Of a stretch of 64,000 bases of DNA, positions 46,301 to 59,100 are shown in pieces. The stretch spans positions 57,846,001 through 57,910,000 of the forward strand of contig NC_077222.1 in assembly GCF_024763615.1 (NCBI RefSeq), in the 5' to 3' direction. Under the pieces are notes generated by a model. It ran no database searches, had not been told where the DNA came from, and was given only the letters and a program-made list of their open reading frames with translations. The DNA comes from Phlebotomus papatasi. Lineage: Eukaryota > Arthropoda > Insecta > Diptera > Psychodidae. Numbering within the stretch: the stretch's first letter is position 1; each line of letters begins with the position of its first letter. The position numbers were made by a program, and so were the translations under genes.

Positions 46301-49300
46301 TCGCAGTCGGTTACGAGGTTTTAGGGGACTTTGAACAATCTTTTATGCCTTCAGGTCGGAGCTTCAGGTGGAAGCTTATCCTTAATCCTCAGCTCCTTGA
46401 GGAATGGTAAAGTTCCTCAGACAACTTTTACAAGTAATTCCTTTGACCACTCGGAAGAACTAGATCTCAGTATCTTGAATTTGCAATCTTATTCCTTCAT
46501 TCCTTCGGGCATTACCCAAGTGTCATATAACCATAATAGAGTAGGATAATAATGAATCCATCCTTGAAAACCGTTAAAGATTTTCGAATTAAAGAAAGGA
46601 ATTTAAAGATTTCAGAAGAGTCTTAAGATATTTAAACACAATGAGGTAACTTGGAATTTTATTTTAACTGCTCGAACTCCAAGAGAGAGCAGTTTTAACA
46701 AAATCGTGTTTTTTTTCGATTTCTCTCCATCCTGGCTGCCAAACGGTAAGAGATATTGACTTCCTGTCTTCGGTGACCCCCCCCCCACAAGTTAACATTC
46801 TCTATCGAACTAACTTAAATTACCCCCCACCCCTTTCATCCCTTCAAAAACATATTTTTTTGACTTTGCAAAAAATTTGCCCTGGCGATTTCATTCATTT
46901 TTGGATATGTTTTGGAGGCAATCCAGCTGAACATTTCGTCCTTCGACACCTCACCGGAAAAATCGCCATCTTGAATTATTCAAGGTCAAAGTTCAACCAC
47001 CCTGGAGGGCCTAATTTTCAACGGATTTGATTAAATTTGGACTTTTTGAAAGGTCTTTTAATTCTGAATCCGACTGCATCGGTCACAATCGGCTATGGAT
47101 CGGGAAAGTAACGGTAATAGCTCTATTTTAAAAATACTGTTTTTCGCACTTTTTCAGTCTTTTGACCCATACAAAATTTAAACGGTAAGAGATATCAACT
47201 TCCGGTCTTCGATGACCCCTCGAAGGGTTTTCTAATTTTGCAAAAAATTGTCCCTGACGATTTCGTTCATTTTTGGAAATGTTTTGGAGGTAGTCCAGAT
47301 GAATATTTCGTCCTTTGACACCTATCATCGGAAAAATCGCCATCTTGATTTATTCAAGTTCAAAAGCATAATTTCCACCCCATTTGGTCAATTTATTAAT
47401 GAAAAGGTTAATGACTTTTTGAAACCCTCTTCTTGCACACTTTTTAACTTCAAGCTGGCTTTGAGGTGATTTATAGATAAATTTAATTCGAAAATAATTT
47501 TATATGCACCAGAAAAATTTGCGAAAAGGAATATAGCAGCTCGCAAAGCCTCGGACGCTTTGCCACCCCTTTTAATTTGGAATATTGATATTTCAGAGAT
47601 TTCTCTATTGTTTTAAATTGGCAGAGAGGAAAAGATGACCACGTAAAAGTACGAGCCCTATACACTTTCCTCCCTTAGGCCGTTAAGAACGAATAGGACA
47701 CCGGGGTGTTCTAAAAATAAAAAGAAACCTACTTTTTGGACTATTTAAGAGGACAAAATAAGTTTCTATCCTTTCTGTGGTAAAAAAAAAATGTTTTTGC
47801 TATTGGGACACCGGTGTCCCACTCGTTCTTAAAGAGTTAACTCTTTCGTCTCTTTTGGGACTGTAGTACCCAAAGAAGCATATGCATCTTCTATCAAAAA
47901 CAATGTTTTTTAATTATTCAGAACTGATAAAAATCCGATTCTTGTGGATGATTACAAGCTATAAGGATGTCCAAATGTAAGATATTTTTTGTAGGACTTC
48001 AATTAATTCCTGAGCTTAGATATTTTTGATTAAAAATTGTGAAATTGACTTGCAGCATATGCTGCGGTCCGGAAAGAGTTAAGGGCGTTAAAGGGGAAGC
48101 CTGAATTGGGAGGCCAAAGTATAACTGTTTTTCGCGATTCGCCTTGAAGGAGAAGGAAAAGACCAAGCTTCATAAAATTTTCGGTAGGGTAAATGTCCTA
48201 ATTCAAAACTATTTCCAGACGCTTTAAGTTTGACAGAAGATTCATCACATTAAGTTCATATTTTTTCTGAAGAGAATTACATAAATTTGCTCCTTTACTC
48301 TTCTAGAATGTTACTGTTTATTGAAAATTCTTTAGATATAATTTGAAAACTTCTTAAATAAAAGAAAAATACGCGAGCATAAAATGCTTCTATTGGAAAC
48401 AAATTAATCCAAATGGAGACAAGAGAAAGTTTCTAATTGGAGACAAACAGTGTATAAGTGAAACCGCGATGAAAGGTTTCCAAAACTTTGTTGAGTTGCT
48501 CTTGAGTGCAGGATTTGTTCCTATTCCTGGTCTTTTCTCCTTTCCCATCTAAAACAATAAGAAAATCTCTCCAAAAAATAATATTTCAGTAAATATTCAA
48601 TAACTTCAGAAAAACCCTTTTTGTTCACGAAATAGGCAATTATTTCATTTGAAAACTTCACGTACCGTTAACAATAACGTACCCTTAACAATACCAGGCC
48701 TAGAGCCTAAGCGGTTAGAGATAGAGGCTTTGGGACTTTCGGGCGACCCACCCCCATAAGTCGACAATGGGAACATTAACATGCCCCTAATTTTCCAGTG
48801 TTTTTTAGGATTGCTCGAAAACACGTCGTGGATTTTTTCTTCGTTTTTTTGTATATGATTTAGACTTTTAGAGATTACCCAGGCGAACATTTCGTCCATA
48901 TGAAAAAAAAATATCGTTGAATTATTCACAATAACGGGTTTTTAAGGTCAAAGGTCATAAAGGTTCTAAAGAGCATATTTCGCAACCGAATGGGTCATGT
49001 TTGGGCTCGTTGGAAAGGTCTTGGAATTTCTGATAAGTTTGACCGGTTCTAATCGTTTATAAACCGGTTTCTAACTGATAACAAATTTTTATTCGAAAAT
49101 CAATTTCGCTACTTTTGAAGTATATTGGGCGATCTTTTGAGGATTCAATTGGTTCAATAATTCGGTTGTGAACCGATTAACTGTAAATAATGCTAAAGAA
49201 CTTTTGAGGTATAGCGTCTAAGGGCCTTGACAGACATGAGGATTAGCCGAGAGACGGCTATTTTGTAGAAAACAAATTTTTACGATACATTAATTCATTG

Positions 49301-49650
49301 TTTTTTTTTTGTTCAGTGGCAAAGCTTAGATTGAATTATAAATGTTCTTTTTTTCAGGAACAAATAAGTTTGGCTGAAAACATCAAAATCAAATTGAATT
49401 ACTCGAACACGGCAAATTCATTCTGTTCAATTGATGAATGGGAAGATATGTTATATGGTGATGATGATCCCGATTTGGATGATATCGATGACCTAGATGA
49501 TGACGATATCCACCCATTTGCATGTGAGTATAGCGTAAGAATTGAAATTTGTTACTTTCCTTTACAGTTCCTTTCCTTTTTCATCTTTCAGTCTTTGACA
49601 ATGGCTACGATGACTCTGATTTTGATGATGAATTGCTGTTCGAGATCTAG
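43328..49650 (+). CDS. RRM + F-box + leucine-rich-repeat protein with acidic C-terminus
   Basis: Exons 43328-43403, 43475-43545, 43611-45050, 49358-49523 and 49592-49650 join in phase through GT-AG introns (71, 65, 4,307 and 68 nt), giving about 603 residues. Residues about 39-110 resemble an RNA-recognition motif (LYVSGFG as RNP2-like, GKIAYAFVTF as RNP1-like, ending RRRLILRPAD). Residues 136-172 are an F-box (LKLNDDCLFCIFSYLNLRDL). From about 190 to 525 leucine-rich repeats of the cysteine-containing F-box class follow (for example LQELHIMGCTSITNEGLVAF). The last 75 residues are very acidic (GDDDPDLDDIDDLDDDD). F-box/LRR proteins are substrate adaptors of SCF ubiquitin ligases; the RRM suggests an RNA or RNP link, which is inference. 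I do not recognise a named orthologue. AATAAA at 49809-49814 is the likely poly(A) signal. Confidence 0.88.
45091..45493. mobile_element. Foldback MITE 40 bp inside intron 4 of the RRM/F-box gene
   Basis: TGTTATCACACTTGCACATT and AAAATTTTAAT at the left oppose ATTAAAATTTTAATGTGCAA and GTGTGATAACG at the right; arms of over 50 bp include CATTAATTGTCGC/GCGACAATTAATG. It starts only 40 bases after the exon-3 donor. Confidence 0.7.
45642..45887 (+). mobile_element. TTAA MITE family, copy 3
   Basis: Begins TTAACTCTTTCGTCTCTTTT; the right terminus has mutated to GAAAGAGGTAA. Interior includes GCATATGCTGCGGTCC. A fragment of a more diverged copy (CCTGTGGATGATTCC, AAGGATGTCCAAAG) lies immediately before it at about 45545-45640. 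Confidence 0.6.
46035..46283 (-). mobile_element. TTAA MITE family, copy 4, inverted
   Basis: Inverted relative to copy 3 and separated from it by about 147 bp, so the pair forms a large foldback (45642-46283) inside intron 4. The spacer contains the palindrome ATGAAGCATATGCTTCAT. Confidence 0.65.
46668..47577 (+). repeat. GAGAGAGCAG-headed dispersed repeat, copy 2
   Basis: Starts ACTGCTCGAACTCCAAGAGA and ends near GACGCTTTGCCACCCCTTTT, the same two ends as the inverted copy at 63203-63986. The interior repeats AACGGTAAGAGATAT (46744 and 47180) and TTTGGAGG...CATTTCGTCCTT (46911 and 47283), so it holds two diverged modules. Confidence 0.55.
47683..47840. mobile_element. Short TTAA element with ACACCGGTGTCC palindrome
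   Basis: TTAAGAACGAATAGGACACC at the left opposes GGTGTCCCACTCGTTCTTAA at the right. Its right-hand TTAA is shared with the next MITE at 47837, so two TTAA elements abut. Confidence 0.6.
47837..48082 (+). mobile_element. TTAA MITE family, copy 5
   Basis: TTAACTCTTTCGTCTCTTTT to GGTCCGGAAAGAGTTAA with both TTAA borders intact; interior carries GCAGCATATGCTGCGG. Confidence 0.65.
48680..49216 (+). repeat. GAGAGAGCAG-family repeat, 5'-truncated copy 3
   Basis: Shares GCGGTTAGAGATAGAGGCTT, CATAAGTCGAC, AACATTTCGTCC, GTTTGGGCTCGTTGGAAAGG and GGTATAGCGTCTAAG with 63203-63986 in inverse. The left end before about 48680 is not matched. Confidence 0.5.
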
Positions 49651-49808
49651 AAACAAATGTATTTTTGGCTAGAAAACCCATACACTTGAAAATTCTTAAT
49701 TCCCTTCCTTTTCTTTTTCTTTGATTTGTCAATTTCCATACCCTCCCATGAAGTTTACATGGAGAATCTCCTAATGTAAAATTAATTTAGTAAAAAGTGA
49801 AAATTCGA

Positions 49809-49814
49809 ATAAAT
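49809..49814 (+). terminator. Poly(A) signal of the RRM/F-box gene
   Basis: AATAAA 159 bases after the stop codon; no closer canonical hexamer was seen. Confidence 0.6.
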
Positions 49815-49842
49815 TAAATTCTGTGAAATTATGTTGTCATAT

Positions 49843-49856
49843 TTATTGATTTATTA
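49843..49856 (-). terminator. Poly(A) signals of rump
   Basis: Two minus-strand AATAAA hexamers (49843-49848 and 49851-49856) lie about 345-355 bases after the rump stop. Cleavage some 15-25 bases further would fall near 49825, close to the end of the convergent RRM/F-box transcript. Confidence 0.5.
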
Positions 49857-50198
49857 TATTTCATACATTAAAAATAGCAAGATGCTATTTTACACTTATT
49901 TCAATTAATCCTTTTCTCTATTCTGTAATCGCGTCACATCTTCCCCTAATCCAATCTAAAATGGAGCATCAAAATCCAATAATTTATGTTGACAGGAAAT
50001 AGTTCAACGAGAGCTAATTAGGAATCGACAGACGAGATTACAACCATCGGAAATTACGATGAAAAACTTAAGAACGAATGCAGAGACACAAATTCTCTCT
50101 CCTCAAAAACAAAAATCTCTCTAAAAAAAAAAGTAATGGACAAATCTCTGAAATCGCTAAATCCTAAATTTGTGTGAAATATACACACACGAAAAAAT

Positions 50199-53100
50199 CT
50201 AAAAGAACGACACATAGACCAATTGATTGTCGAAACGTGCCCCATCCATCAATTCTGCAAAGAAAGAAATAAAGAAATTATTATATAAAAAAAAACTTTC
50301 TAGTCAAAATTTATGAAAAGGTCATGATGACAACTACGTCTTATTTTGCACATTTAGAGGACACCTCCATTGATTTTGCTGTTTTTATTTAATCGCTATT
50401 TTCTTTATTGAATATTGTCATGCAACTAGAATTTGTAGCTTCTTCGTGTTAAGAAAACCACAATTATTTTTATTTGATTGTCCAAGAATATTTTGCGGTA
50501 CGGGAGACTGAGTAATAAATTTATTTTTTACTCAAAGGTATCGCTCTACTTTGTAAAAAATTTAGAAAACTGAAAAAAAAAATTAAAATGTGATTTTTTC
50601 GCATTTTGCGCCTAAAATAAAAGAGATAATGAAGAATGAATGGGATTTTTGAATTTATTGGACCATAATTAGTCAAAACAAAATTATATCACTACTTTTT
50701 GCATATTTGAGATACTCAGAGCAGAAGTGGTCTCCTTTGTATGCATTTCCTTATTAAAAGAGTGCACTTCTGCTCTGAGCGTCTCATTTAAAAAAGTTGG
50801 ACATTAGAGGTTTAATGAACTTTCTTTTTATTTCCTGGCCGTCTGTACTCTTAAAATAGAAAATGACCAGTGATAAGCCCAGATAAGTTTATGGTAACTA
50901 AGATTCTTTACAGGCGACCTCGAAATGCGTGTAACTTTCTATTCGGAATGCATGAAAACTCAATTTTGCGTTGAATTTTAGGGGTAAAAAATTGCGTGGA
51001 GCAAAAACTGTAATAAAATGCCCCGCCTCTGCCTAATAAACTTCAAGGCACATTATAATATCAAATAAAGTGTCTCGATAGGATTAATAATCGTTTAAAA
51101 TTTATAACTGACATTTAAGATATATCTGGTGTTGGCTTGATCAACTTCATATATATTTTAAAAAATTGCCATCCATTCATGTCTTTAACTTCTCCGTCAT
51201 GGAGAATTAAACCGGTTTATTAGGAGTAGAACTATGGTTATCTAGGTACAAAAAAAACTGAAAATGGTTTTGTCCATATAGATAACGGATGCGAAGTAAA
51301 TTGATAAGTATTTTTTATAAGTCATTAGATCTAAGAACTCGAAAACAAAATCATTGTAGTATGAACCATTCATTCTCTACTTTCTTGCTATGAGACCGGG
51401 GAGGTTTGGGACAGGGGTACTGTGGGACATGGCGATTTTTTCATTATTTTTTTTTAAATATATGGGATTTGACCACTACTCAATCGTAGGCAATATTAAG
51501 ATGTATCTTGACTAAAATAATGGATAGCCTCAGTTTTATTGTTTTAATTCTATAAACACTTTCTTAAAAATTGATAAAAATTGTATTTTTTAATTTCTCA
51601 GTTTTACTCTTTGTATTTTAAATCAGTGATATATAATAAAAACTTTTTTATCTCATTAGGTAGCAGTATAATCTGGAATAATAATCTCTGAAAACTTTTT
51701 ATAAAAGTTTCAGAGATTATACCCTCTTGTTTTTTACTTAAAGGTTTTAAATAGCAAAACTACCCGCGGGGATATTTGGGACACCTGAAAGGGGATGAAT
51801 GGGACGTTGATTTTCGACAAGATTGTCAATGGTGTGCAATTGTTTATTGTCAAAATGAAGTGTAATGCCCAGTTTCTACTGAAAATCTCGCTCTTGTTCA
51901 AAGTTTACCAGTTGAGCAGTTGTCTCCAACTACAGAGACAATTAAACCATCAATGTCTTGGGAACTAATAAATTCTTCTCCTGAGGATATTCGCCTTTGC
52001 CCAATTCTGTTAAAAATTATTTTCTGGAAAATTTCTCGAGCAATATCCTCTACAAATCTCACAAGTTTTCTACAAAAGGCAAGGTGAGAGCTTATTCAGA
52101 GAAATAAGGAAAAATAACTACCACGCTGTTGTCGTAAAATCAAACAGGAATCTGTCAATGAGTTCAAAACTAAGAGTGTCCTAGAGAATCTACTCGCCTG
52201 AGGAATTTGAATGATGATAATTCTAATATTAAGAATAAAAAAAGTAAAGAAAGCTAGGATGGTCAATAACTGATTGATAAAAAATGACTCTACTGTACAA
52301 ATAAGATTGATATTGATTTTTAAGTATGAAATAAAAGATTAAATATAAATATTTCTGTTAGAAATATTTTTAATATAGCATTTAAAATTAATTAATATGC
52401 TCCAATAATGCAAATTATTCGAGAAAAAATGCGTCCCAAACATCCCCTTTTGTGTCCCATACTGCCCCAAATCGGGGAGGTTTGGGACAAAGTGTCAAGT
52501 TAAATGTTTTATCTTGTCCAAGAAAATTCAGTTGATTTCCAAGTTCTATTGCATACTTTTTATATAGTCAATACCCATAAGTATCCTATAGACCGCATAA
52601 AATTGTAATATAAGGTAAGAGAAGTACATATCGGCCATGTACCTTGTATCGGCCAGCTTGCAGAAGATATCGGCCACCAAGATAAAAATGAATATTTAAA
52701 AATTACTAACTACATTTTACCAATTATCTAATACAAAATATATTACGTTTGTTCATATATGATCTTCTGAATTAAGTTTTTCGTCGACTTTTTAACAAAA
52801 TATAATTATTCATCTAATTAATTGAATCACTGTGTCAGAGTCTTAATCAAAAAGTAGCCATTTCTCAAATTCTTATAATTTTATACTAGAATTTCAGTGA
52901 CATAAAATAAGGAATTATACCTTATTTAAATTATTTACGAAAATGTCTGAATAAAAAAAATACTACTCAATTATTCTACTTTTAGAAAAATATTCAAATT
53001 TATGATATTTTTTTTGGGTTTTATTTTCCGGCCGATGCCTGCTACACTCCTGGCCGATATCTTCCTCATCTGCTTTTATATGGCCGATGCAATATGCGCA

Positions 53101-56100
53101 GTGCATGATTGCAATTTTACCATTTTTTTTAACTAATTTCTCTAAATAGTAAGAAATCAAATGTTGATATATAGATAAATGTAATACTGGAGTTCCAATT
53201 GGCATATTTTAGAATGTCAAAAACTGGTTTAGATCATTTATTTTAAGCGAATTATGGAGTATTTTTCTTAACTGGCCGATACATACTTCCCTTACCTTAA
53301 ATATTATCGTGATTTTTTGGAATACTGCCTTAAAGTCAAAACATGAAAAAGTGTCCCAACCTCCCCGGTCTCCCCTAATAAATATTTACATAATGTTTAG
53401 TAATTAATTATAAGTTCATGATCTTTCCAATTATTTATCAACAATAGCTGCAATTAAAAAAAAAATAATACTACTTACTGATGGCTAATTCTGCATCACG
53501 TTCCTTGGAGAAACGCACAACTCCGGTATCCTGCCCACGAATTTCGGCAAATTTCACCTCTCCAATATCACGGAATTTATCCCGAAGAGTTTGCCATGTG
53601 CACGATGGTGGAAGCTGTAAAAGTGAAAAAAAAACATTTGGATAATTTTCTTTATTAGCAAAATAATCTCATATCACTTACATTCTTGATAACGATTGTA
53701 TCAGATTTCCTCACATTGCTGGAACTCAAGCTGTTTTGTGCGCTGAAACTGTTAGACAGCGACAATGATCCGCGATTGGGAAAGTCATCCTGTGGTGCTG
53801 AGCTGTAACTGCGTACAGCACCGGATCCGGACAAATCAAAGTCACGACCACTAGGGTTTGAGCCAGAGCCGGCGTTGCCAGAGTTACCGAATGAATTGGA
53901 ATTGGCAAAGGTGTTGGTATTGAATGTGGACTGATTATTGAAAGCACTATTTGCATTGTCAGCAGAGGACAACAGACTACCAAGGCCGACACTCTGCAAA
54001 TTGGCCGCAGCCGAAGTTAGAAGTGGATTCGATAGGGCCCCCGACAAATTACTCAAATTGACAACATTGCTGAGTGCCGCCAAATTCGAACTCAATCCAC
54101 TGAGGGCATTATTATTGGGCACCGGACCCAGCAGACTCGATGAACTGAGATTATTTGGCGGTGCCACAGGCACCGGAGTATTATTTTGCTGTGTTGGATT
54201 CTGCTGCTGCTGCGAATTGGGCAAATTGCGTGCAACATCACGCAATGGCTCACCATTGGGACCCAAACCAATTCCAATCCCCTTAAGACCTTCTGGCAAC
54301 TTTACGCCCTCATTCTTATCCGGCACACGATCCAAACGAACCGTCATCCTACGCTCAAACAACATCTGGCGATCCAACATTGAAATAGCCTGAACCGCCT
54401 CAACCGGATGATCATACTCGACAACAGCAAAACCACGACTATTGCCATCTTTATCTGTTGATAAATCAACACTCACAACGCGACCAGCTAGCTTGAATAC
54501 TTGCTTCAATTTCTTCGCGTCAACCTTGTAGTCCAACTGCAAATGCAAAAGAGAAGGAAAGAAGAACAAAAAAATCCCAAATGATTAAGAAAGAAAATTT
54601 CTTTATAAAAGCTTCTGATCAATGAATAATTTACTTCTGTACCAAATTTTCTTTTTCTTTTTTCTTTGACTAAAAGAAGTTGTTTTGCAAAAAAACAGAA
54701 ATGCGATCACATTAATTGGAACACAGAAAAAAATATGAATGAATGCCAAAATTACAACAAAAAAAGACACTATCCAATTCCGACACCCAAACCAATTTCT
54801 GATTGCTGCTATTTTGAGAAAGCCAACTCACACCAAGAATCAAATAGCTAAAACTAATATTGCTCCAAAATATTCACATATTTTAAATGTTTCCAACTAT
54901 TTTGTAGAGTCATTTACGTAAGTAGAGATTATTTGGTTGATATTTCAATATGTTGTCAGAGAGACAAAACACTTTTCGTCGAGGTAGAGAGTTGAAAGAC
55001 CTCAAGACTGACGTTTTAGTAAAACAAAACTACACGAAACCAAAATTCTATTTCAACGAAAACTTTCTAAAGAGAAATACTTTTGGTTCGCAGGATTATA
55101 AACAAATGGTTTTGCTCTTATATCTAATTCAGAAGCAATTAAATTTCGTTTTTCCAAGTGCAATAGAAAAGCCACTTTAAATATTTGCATTTAATATTTG
55201 AATTAATATCGGTTGTTTCGCTACAAGCATTAGGAGAAAGGCTCATAATTTTGTCCAGTTTCTTATTTTGGACACTTTGAAGATAAAATTGGACACTATA
55301 AATAAATTGATTAAAATGATGGATTTTTATTCCAATATTTGATGAATAATGAATTCTATCTAAATATTTGTGCTTTTTGGAAAATTTTAACACTAAATCC
55401 GTTAAATTTTGAATATGATTAGAGTTGAAATTGCTTTATTGAAAATTTAGTGTGAGCAATTGCTTACGAGAAATATGACAGAATTTCATGTTTACTTCAG
55501 TCTTATTTAGCTGTGGTGAAGTACTAATAATGTTTCTTCGCTTTTTTGAGTGATATTATTGAATATTCATTGGATACTGTGTTGATTCACGTTAGTAGTG
55601 ATTTGTATATTTGACTTGAAGTGGGATTTGCCTTGTGAATTAGATTTTTTGTGTGAAAAATGGGAAATTTTTTAAGACGTTTATCAGTGAGGTGATGGTT
55701 CTTATTTTGGACAGGTATTTTTCTCACGAAATTTCGTGAAGTTTTAGCTTTTGTGATGACTAGGTTGGACAAATGCCTGGAGAAACAAAGGAGCATCATC
55801 TCCACGAAAGAGATGTAGCGAGAAATGCCTTGAAAGGCTCCCGGAAAGGCCAGGGAATGAGCGAATCCGCACGTACTTGGAGTACCGAAGTCAACTCACT
55901 TTAATGAATGATATGGAGAGTTTCTGAGCTTCTTGTGACATATACGTTTCCCTTACATGAACAGGAAAAGGACTTAGTATGATTGGTTCATGAAATGAAG
56001 AACAATGATCATCCTGTTGAGGCGGATTAGCTGTCCATATTTACAGCCAAGTTGTCCAAATTAATAACCAAGTTGTCCAAAATAAGAGTCAATTTCACCT

Positions 56101-59100
56101 CTACATATCAATTCATTTTTAAACGTATTAAAACTAATTTTAGTAAAAATAAGACGATAAATAGCTTGCCAAGTTTCTAAACAACCCTTCTGAAAAGAGA
56201 GTAACAAAAAAAGTCAATTAGTATTGAAAATATCGCACTCCAATCTTGGAACATCGATGCTTATAAGCAGACTGGACAAAATTATGAGCCTTTACCCTAT
56301 ATGAGATCGATTTAACACTATCTACTTCAAAGAACTCAACTTATAGAGCAACTAACTGTGGCAGATTTCGGCCAGCTTGCAATATCGGACAATTCTTGTT
56401 TTCAATGTTTCTTTTTTTTTAAAGAAACAGAAGAGTGCCATCTCTACGAACAATACGCTGTAGAAAAATCCTTCGAAAAATGTTGGAAAGACAAGAGTCT
56501 TAGCACACAAAGAAATTTATTTATTTTTAATAAATTTTAAATGTATTACGAATAATTTTAAAGAAAATAAATACGAAATAATGTTTTTTTTTAAGATTTC
56601 AAATAATACTTGCGAAAAAAAGTTACAAAATAATCAAGTTGTTTTTAAAAATATTTGTGATAACTGCCGCCCATGTTTCATACGATCCCAAGCTTCGTAA
56701 TTACTAAATTTTTCCTATCTTATTAAATAAATGTGACTCAAATATTATTGCGGAGTCGCATTTATTCAGAAGCATACGAAAATTCAGTCATTACGAAGCT
56801 TAGAACTGTATGAATCATGGGCACTTTCTGTTACAGTTTAAACTTAGAACTTTGAGACTTGAAGGCAACATGTCAAAAATTTGACAGCCCCTATAGAAAG
56901 TTTCCGGTTCAATTTAGGAAATCTCCTTATGTAATTTTGAAGCTATAAAAGTTTTATTCTAAAATATGATTATGATTTTTGATAAAATGTGTGATTTTAA
57001 AGAATAAAATACCTTAAAAATCATTTATGTTTAAATGGTTTAAATTCAATAAAGTTTCCTCCTTTTATTTTCATACTAAAAAATAATGTGATACACTTGA
57101 TGTATTGTTAAGTCCAATTAAGCATAAATCCTTTAACTCAAAATCGAATTCATCAATTTTGAACTCTAAATTAAAATTCTGACTCTAGCTTTATGAAGCA
57201 TCCATTATTTTGGAATTGCTAGTCTTGAAATTTCTCTACAAAACCAAATTCAAGTATAATACCCTCAAATTATTTTCAATGCAAGCCCACAACTTCGTCA
57301 TAAAAATTAGGTTTATTGTAAATGAGTGATAATGGGTCTTTTAATCATCATTATTATTCTGTTAGAATTAATCCTAAATCTTTCTAAGTTTTAAGGAAAA
57401 CAACGTCTGGAAAGGAGTTTTCAAAGTTGACTCAATGGAAATCCTACAGCTTCAATTCTGACTGAATGAGTCACAAAAGGGAGAGTAGACCTCTTATAGT
57501 GAAGACCGGATAAACTAAAGGAACTTAAGCGAATAATAGCATAGGGTCTCAAAAATATCTAAAGCCCAAATTTGATTACTGATAAAACTTCTTTGGTATA
57601 AGGATTAGGCCCCTAAAAGTACATTATCGTAAAGGAATTACAAAAGACATCGCAGGTAGTAAAATATTTTGGAATTGAGAATAGCAGCAAGAGTATAGGA
57701 ATTATAGGCAATCGTCCTTTTTTTTTACGTAGACAGACGAAAACAATTCCAGCGGACAAGACATTGCAAATCCACCAAAATATTGCAATCAATTTTTGCT
57801 CCAACTAATTAATGTACTTCTTTTTTTTTACACAGAAAGAGAGGAGAGATTTGAGGAATAGAAATACTCACATTAGCAACAAACACTTTAGTATGAAGTG
57901 GTCCGAATATACCCAAACCCTCCAAGAACGACGTACTCAAACCATAGGTGTTGTAGGGTCCGTCATAATCGTTGGCGTGACTGCTACTGTGACGTGGCCT
58001 AGATCAGGAACAAGAACCATTCAACGTTGAGAAATTGTCAGTATTATGATGAATGTGATTCTTTAATTTTTTTTTTACGTGAATGGATTGATTTGTGCCT
58101 CAAGAGAGATTCATAAGATTGGACATATTCCTCTGTTTAATTAGAAAAGACAAAAAATTCTTCCGGGCCAGATCTTACGGATTGTCAAATATTAGATGTA
58201 ACTCAAGGGATACCTTTAGATGAATTTAAAGAACCATCTGAATTTCCCAAAGGTCCCTCATTAATTCAGTAAAATATGCATCAGGAATAATAAAGAACTT
58301 CAAAAGTATTAAGCAGAAGCCAAAAAACCTAAAACTGATAGTTACAATCGGCAATGGGGTAATTATCTTCAGAGACCTATTCTTAACTTCATTTGATTTA
58401 TTGAAAATGTATAGAGCAATTTTAATAGGAACATGCTAATACACTCAGATCTGAGAATTGTTTTAACCCAAAATTGGATAAATCGCAATCAAAAGACCAT
58501 TGCATAAAGACATCGTTCGGTTTATGATCTCAGGTCCATAAAGAGTGCCTATAAGATTATTAAATCGATCCCTCAGAATATAAACCGAACAACTCGCGAA
58601 TGGCCAACTTTTCAGGAGAGCATGCTTTACATGCTGATCATAGGATTTTTAAGATTTGGAACCCATAGAACTTTTGGAATAATTAACTTTTCGGTATAAT
58701 ATTCACGGGGAAGGTAAAGGGTGTCAAGGAGTACCCGAAAAGCGAAAAAAAAAACGAATTTTGCAAAAAATCGAGTTGTTCGGATTATATTCTGAGGGAT
58801 CGAAATTATCTACGAAATTTTTTTGTAAGTGATTTGGACTAAAGATTGTTGCACTATGGAATTTATAAAAACTAATTTTTTAATACAAATTCCAAAATTC
58901 TCAAAGGTCTTATAGGTCTTGGAAACAAAAAAAAAATGTAATTTTAATTTAGAATTGCTCACCAAATACTTAACGATCTGTTTTTTTGTGACATCTTCAA
59001 TCCACAAATTCTGGTAACCTCTATCTTCGGCTTTTATGGTAATCCTTTGGTCTACCACTTTCCTGAACAATTGAACTTTGCAGAACCCAAAGTAGTGGCG

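Noticed and set aside
53938..54393. 151-residue plus-strand ORF
   Set aside because: Antisense shadow of the low-complexity and RRM2 parts of rump exon 3.
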